DNA of 64,000 nucleotides from positions 6,572,001 to 6,636,000 of the forward strand of contig NZ_JACHDP010000001.1 in the NCBI RefSeq assembly GCF_014201145.1, read 5' to 3'. The stretch is from Micromonospora parathelypteridis (GTDB lineage: Bacteria > Actinomycetota > Actinomycetes > Mycobacteriales > Micromonosporaceae). A program made the position numbers and the translations under genes. Positions 61,946-64,000 of the stretch are shown one piece after another; the first letter of the stretch is position 1; each line of letters begins with the position of its first letter. Under the pieces are notes generated by a model, which was given only the letters and a program-made list of their open reading frames with translations, searched no databases and was not told the origin of the DNA.

Positions 61946-63184
61946 ATGGAGTCTTGGGCGGGACACGAGGTGCCACGGCTACCGGGCAGGGGCGAGCCGC
62001 TGGCGTTGTACGACTCGGCGCGGCAGGCCGTCCACCCGAGCGAGCCGGCCGACGCGGGAAGCATGTACGTCTGCGGCATCACCCCGTACGACGCCACGCA
62101 CCTCGGTCACGCCGCCACCATGATCACGTTCGACCTGGTGCAGCGGATGTGGCGGGACGCAGGCCGTCCCGTGCGCTACGTGCAGAACGTCACCGACATC
62201 GACGACCCGCTGCTGGAGCGGGCCGCCCGCGACGGCGAGGACTGGGTGGTCCTGGCGATGCGCGAGACGGCGCTGTTCCGGGAGGACATGGAGGCGCTGC
62301 GGATCATCCCGCCGGCGCACTACGTGGGAGCGGTCGAGTCGATCCCGGACATCGCCGAAAAGGTCGAGGTCCTGCTCAAGGACGGCGCCGCGTACCGGCT
62401 CGACGACGGCACCGGCGACGTCTACTTCGACATCTCCGCCACCGGCCGGTTCGGCTACGAGTCGAACCTGACCCGCGAGCAGATGCTGGAGATCTTCCCC
62501 GATCGCGGCGGGGACCCCGACCGGGCCGGCAAGCGTGACCCACTGGACCCGCTGCTGTGGCGTGGGGCCCGCGAGGGCGAGCCGTCCTGGCCGGGCGGCG
62601 AGTTGGGCGCGGGCCGCCCAGGCTGGCACATCGAGTGCGCGGTGATCGCGTTGAACCTGCTCGGCGACCAGATCGACGTACAGGGCGGCGGCAACGACCT
62701 GCTGTTCCCGCACCACGAGGCGTCCGCCGCGCACGCCGAGCGGCTCACTGGTCAGGCGCCGTTCGCCGAGCACTACGTGCACGCCGGGATGATCGGCCTG
62801 AACGGCGAGAAGATGTCCAAGTCCCGAGGCAACCTGGTCTTCGTGTCCCGGCTGCGTGCCGACAAGGTCGACCCGATGGCGATCCGCCTGGCGCTGATCT
62901 CCGGGCACTACCGCAGCGACCGCACCTGGACCGACGCGCTGCTCTCCGAGGCGCAGGAGCGCCTGGACCGCTGGCGGCGGGCCGCCGCCGCGCCCGCCGG
63001 GCCGTCCGGGTCCGAGCTGCTGGCCGGGGTACGCGAACGCCTCGCCGACGACCTGGACACCCCCGGCGCCCTGGCCGTGGCCGACCGATGGGCCGACGCT
63101 GCCCTGGCGGGCACCGCAGACGACACCGAGGCTCCAGCCCTCTTCGCGAACACGCTGGACGCCCTCCTAGGAATCCACCTCTAG
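61946..63184 (+). CDS. mshC: Cysteine:1D-myo-inositol 2-amino-2-deoxy-alpha-D-glucopyranoside ligase (mycothiol synthesis)
   Basis: A 412-residue enzyme related to cysteinyl-tRNA synthetase. It activates cysteine with ATP and joins it to GlcN-inositol, the step before acetylation to mycothiol. The class I synthetase signatures are present: HLGH at 52-55 in [12 protein letters not shown] and KMSKS at 289-293 ([10 protein letters not shown]). Zinc ligands C43, C231 and H256 are intact (YVCG, HIEC, FPHHE). It lacks the tRNA-binding tail of CysRS and matches the length of mycobacterial MshC. It shows the organism uses mycothiol as its main thiol. Confidence 0.95.
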   Translation: MESWAGHEVPRLPGRGEPLALYDSARQAVHPSEPADAGSMYVCGITPYDATHLGHAATMITFDLVQRMWRDAGRPVRYVQNVTDIDDPLLERAARDGEDWVVLAMRETALFREDMEALRIIPPAHYVGAVESIPDIAEKVEVLLKDGAAYRLDDGTGDVYFDISATGRFGYESNLTREQMLEIFPDRGGDPDRAGKRDPLDPLLWRGAREGEPSWPGGELGAGRPGWHIECAVIALNLLGDQIDVQGGGNDLLFPHHEASAAHAERLTGQAPFAEHYVHAGMIGLNGEKMSKSRGNLVFVSRLRADKVDPMAIRLALISGHYRSDRTWTDALLSEAQERLDRWRRAAAAPAGPSGSELLAGVRERLADDLDTPGALAVADRWADAALAGTADDTEAPALFANTLDALLGIHL

Positions 63185-63294
63185 CCCCACCCCCTCCCCG
63201 CAGCCCTCGGCGTGGCCGTGGCCGCGCTCGCAGCGTGACCCGTCGTGGCGGTGACTGTGGCCGCGGTCCGTCGTGGCTGTGGCCCTGGCGCGCG

Positions 63295-63367
63295 TCGATC
63301 ATGGAGTTGTGGTGCCTGTTGTGCGGTATTCCGCGCCTTTTGCGGGGCACCACAACTCCATGATCGA
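63295..63367. repeat. Intergenic palindromic element, family B copy 2
   Basis: Perfect 20-bp arms at 63295-63314 and 63348-63367, identical to those at 26368-26440, flank a 33-nt spacer of unrelated sequence. Confidence 0.85.
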
Positions 63368-63386
63368 CGGCGCGCTCTGAGCCCGG

Positions 63387-63452
63387 CGCCGTGACTTCCC
63401 AGGGTGCCGTGACTGCCAGGGTGCCGTGACTGCCCCGGCGCCGTGACTTCCC
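63387..63452 (+). repeat. Short tandem array of about 17 bp units
   Basis: Four imperfect units with core GCCGTGACT (each followed by TCCC or GCC) occur between family B and family C elements. Confidence 0.65.
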
Positions 63453-63453
63453 G

Positions 63454-63523
63454 CGATCTTGCGGTTTCTGTCCCCGCATATGGGGCGAACCGTGGCATAA
63501 CCGCGGCAGGAAGTGCAAGATCG
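63454..63523. repeat. Intergenic palindromic element, family C copy 2
   Basis: Arms CGATCTTGC (63454-63462) and GCAAGATCG (63515-63523) match family C copy 1; the arms continue imperfectly inward (GTTTCTG with CAGGAAG). The spacer includes an internal CCCCGCATATGGGG dyad. Total length is 70 bp against 69 bp for copy 1. Confidence 0.65.
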
Positions 63524-63592
63524 GCGGGGCGGGGCGGGGTGTGACGGCGTGGGGGTGGGGTGAGCGCGTGAGGGTGCGCGGGGCGGGGTGGG

Positions 63593-64000
63593 TCAGCCTA
63601 GGACCAGGCCGGGGTTGGGGTCGGGGTCTGGGGTTGGGGCAGGGATCTTGTACTCCTCGGTGAGGGTGGTCATCGGGCCGGGCCAGGTGGCCTGGGACAC
63701 CTCAATCGGTTTGCGGTGGGCGTCGTAGGCGACGTGCAGCAGGTGCAGCACCGGGGTGTCTGGCCGGATCTGGAGTGTCTCGGCCTCTTCGCGGCTGGGC
63801 TGGCGGGCGCTGATCGTGTCGGTGGCCGAGACGTACCGCCGGCCGGTGACTTCCTCGGCCTCCTGGTAGAGCGGCCGGCCGAACGCCTCGGTGCGCTCCA
63901 GCGAGGTGCCCGCGGTGTCGGTGGGCAGGAACCAGGAGGCGCCCACCTCGACGGGGGAGTCGTCGGTGCGTACGAGGTGTCGGCGGCAGAGCAGGTCGGT
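63593..64000 (-). CDS. GntR-family regulator, UTRA effector domain (partial, N-terminus outside the window)
   Basis: The visible 135 residues are the UTRA (HutC-type) ligand-binding domain of a GntR regulator: LLCRRHLVRTDDSPVEVGAS, FGRPLYQEAEEVTGRRYVSATDTISARQPS, then the conserved LHLLHVAYDAHRKPIEVSQATWPG. The N-terminal winged helix lies beyond base 64000. It should be a ligand-responsive repressor of sugar or amino-acid genes. The last residues (APTPDPDPNPG) form a Pro/Asp tail. No target genes are visible. Confidence 0.85.
   Translation of the reverse strand, partial: TDLLCRRHLVRTDDSPVEVGASWFLPTDTAGTSLERTEAFGRPLYQEAEEVTGRRYVSATDTISARQPSREEAETLQIRPDTPVLHLLHVAYDAHRKPIEVSQATWPGPMTTLTEEYKIPAPTPDPDPNPGLVLG

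Larger units (their letters stand above)
63185..63592. other. Gene-free region rich in repeats between mshC and the GntR gene
   Basis: This 408-nt convergent intergenic region holds no credible gene. It contains a GTGGC/GTGGCTGTGG-rich stretch (63210-63290), a family B palindrome (63295-63367), a short tandem array (63387-63452), a family C palindrome (63454-63523), and a G-rich tract (63530-63592). Confidence 0.7.

Overview
This window is very GC-rich (low to mid 70s percent by eye, not computed) with the strong third-position bias of a filamentous actinobacterium. Protein content points to Micromonosporaceae, most likely Micromonospora or a close relative. The basis is a mycothiol ligase gene (mshC) with its usual actinobacterial neighbours, an F420-type luciferase-like oxidoreductase, a GAF-ANTAR regulator, SigB/SigF-type regulation, SecA2 and WXG-type secretion genes. 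I saw no tRNA, rRNA, CRISPR array, transposase or phage gene. It reads as ordinary chromosome with several accessory islands.

Layout. 0-9.9 kb: a Tat-exported LD-carboxypeptidase, a GCS2-family ligase, small membrane proteins, a translationally coupled baeRF-type release-factor relative plus TPP enzyme, a haem-oxygenase-like diiron protein facing a CDGSH protein, and one protein of unknown family. 10-19.3 kb: a SigB/F-type sigma factor fused to a STAS domain, cytochrome oxidase subunit I, a STAS-ATPase fusion, and a sugar cluster (GT4, glucosyl-3-phosphoglycerate synthase, and a divergent coupled oxidoreductase pair). 19.4-28.9 kb: ABC exporter, SecA2, GAF-ANTAR regulator, small membrane, HhH, methyltransferase, DUF3500, ankyrin and cupin proteins, and an N-terminally truncated response regulator. 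29.1-34.5 kb: cysteine dioxygenase plus rhodanese, two tandem receiver-less winged-helix regulators, a kinase-like protein with a broken P-loop, a DksA-type protein, YecE-like and DUF2267 proteins.

34.6-44.1 kb is the most interesting stretch. A 101-residue protein made of four 21-residue repeats lies 9 nt upstream of a JmjC-type oxygenase, suggesting a repeat substrate with its own hydroxylase. Facing it is a conflict-type pair: a TIR plus CHAT protease polypeptide and a trypco2 protein. Behind that lies a four-gene operon with an FtsK/EccC-like ATPase and a small helical protein, which looks like a reduced type-VII-like export or ATPase module.

44.2-64 kb: a NYN-type nuclease, a ClpC-type unfoldase operon, LysR, hemerythrin, an M20 peptidase, a type-VII-like substrate island with SseB and YbaB-type partners, an aldo/keto reductase, then the conserved run LLM oxidoreductase - UppP - histidine phosphatase - DUF3090 - SCO1664-type protein - MshC, and part of a GntR regulator.

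Two features recur. First, a TANNNT -10-like box lies 6-8 nt upstream of at least ten start codons, implying many leaderless transcripts. Second, three families of 70-77 bp intergenic palindromic elements occur, each in two copies; one has perfect 20-bp arms around unrelated spacers of exactly 33 nt.
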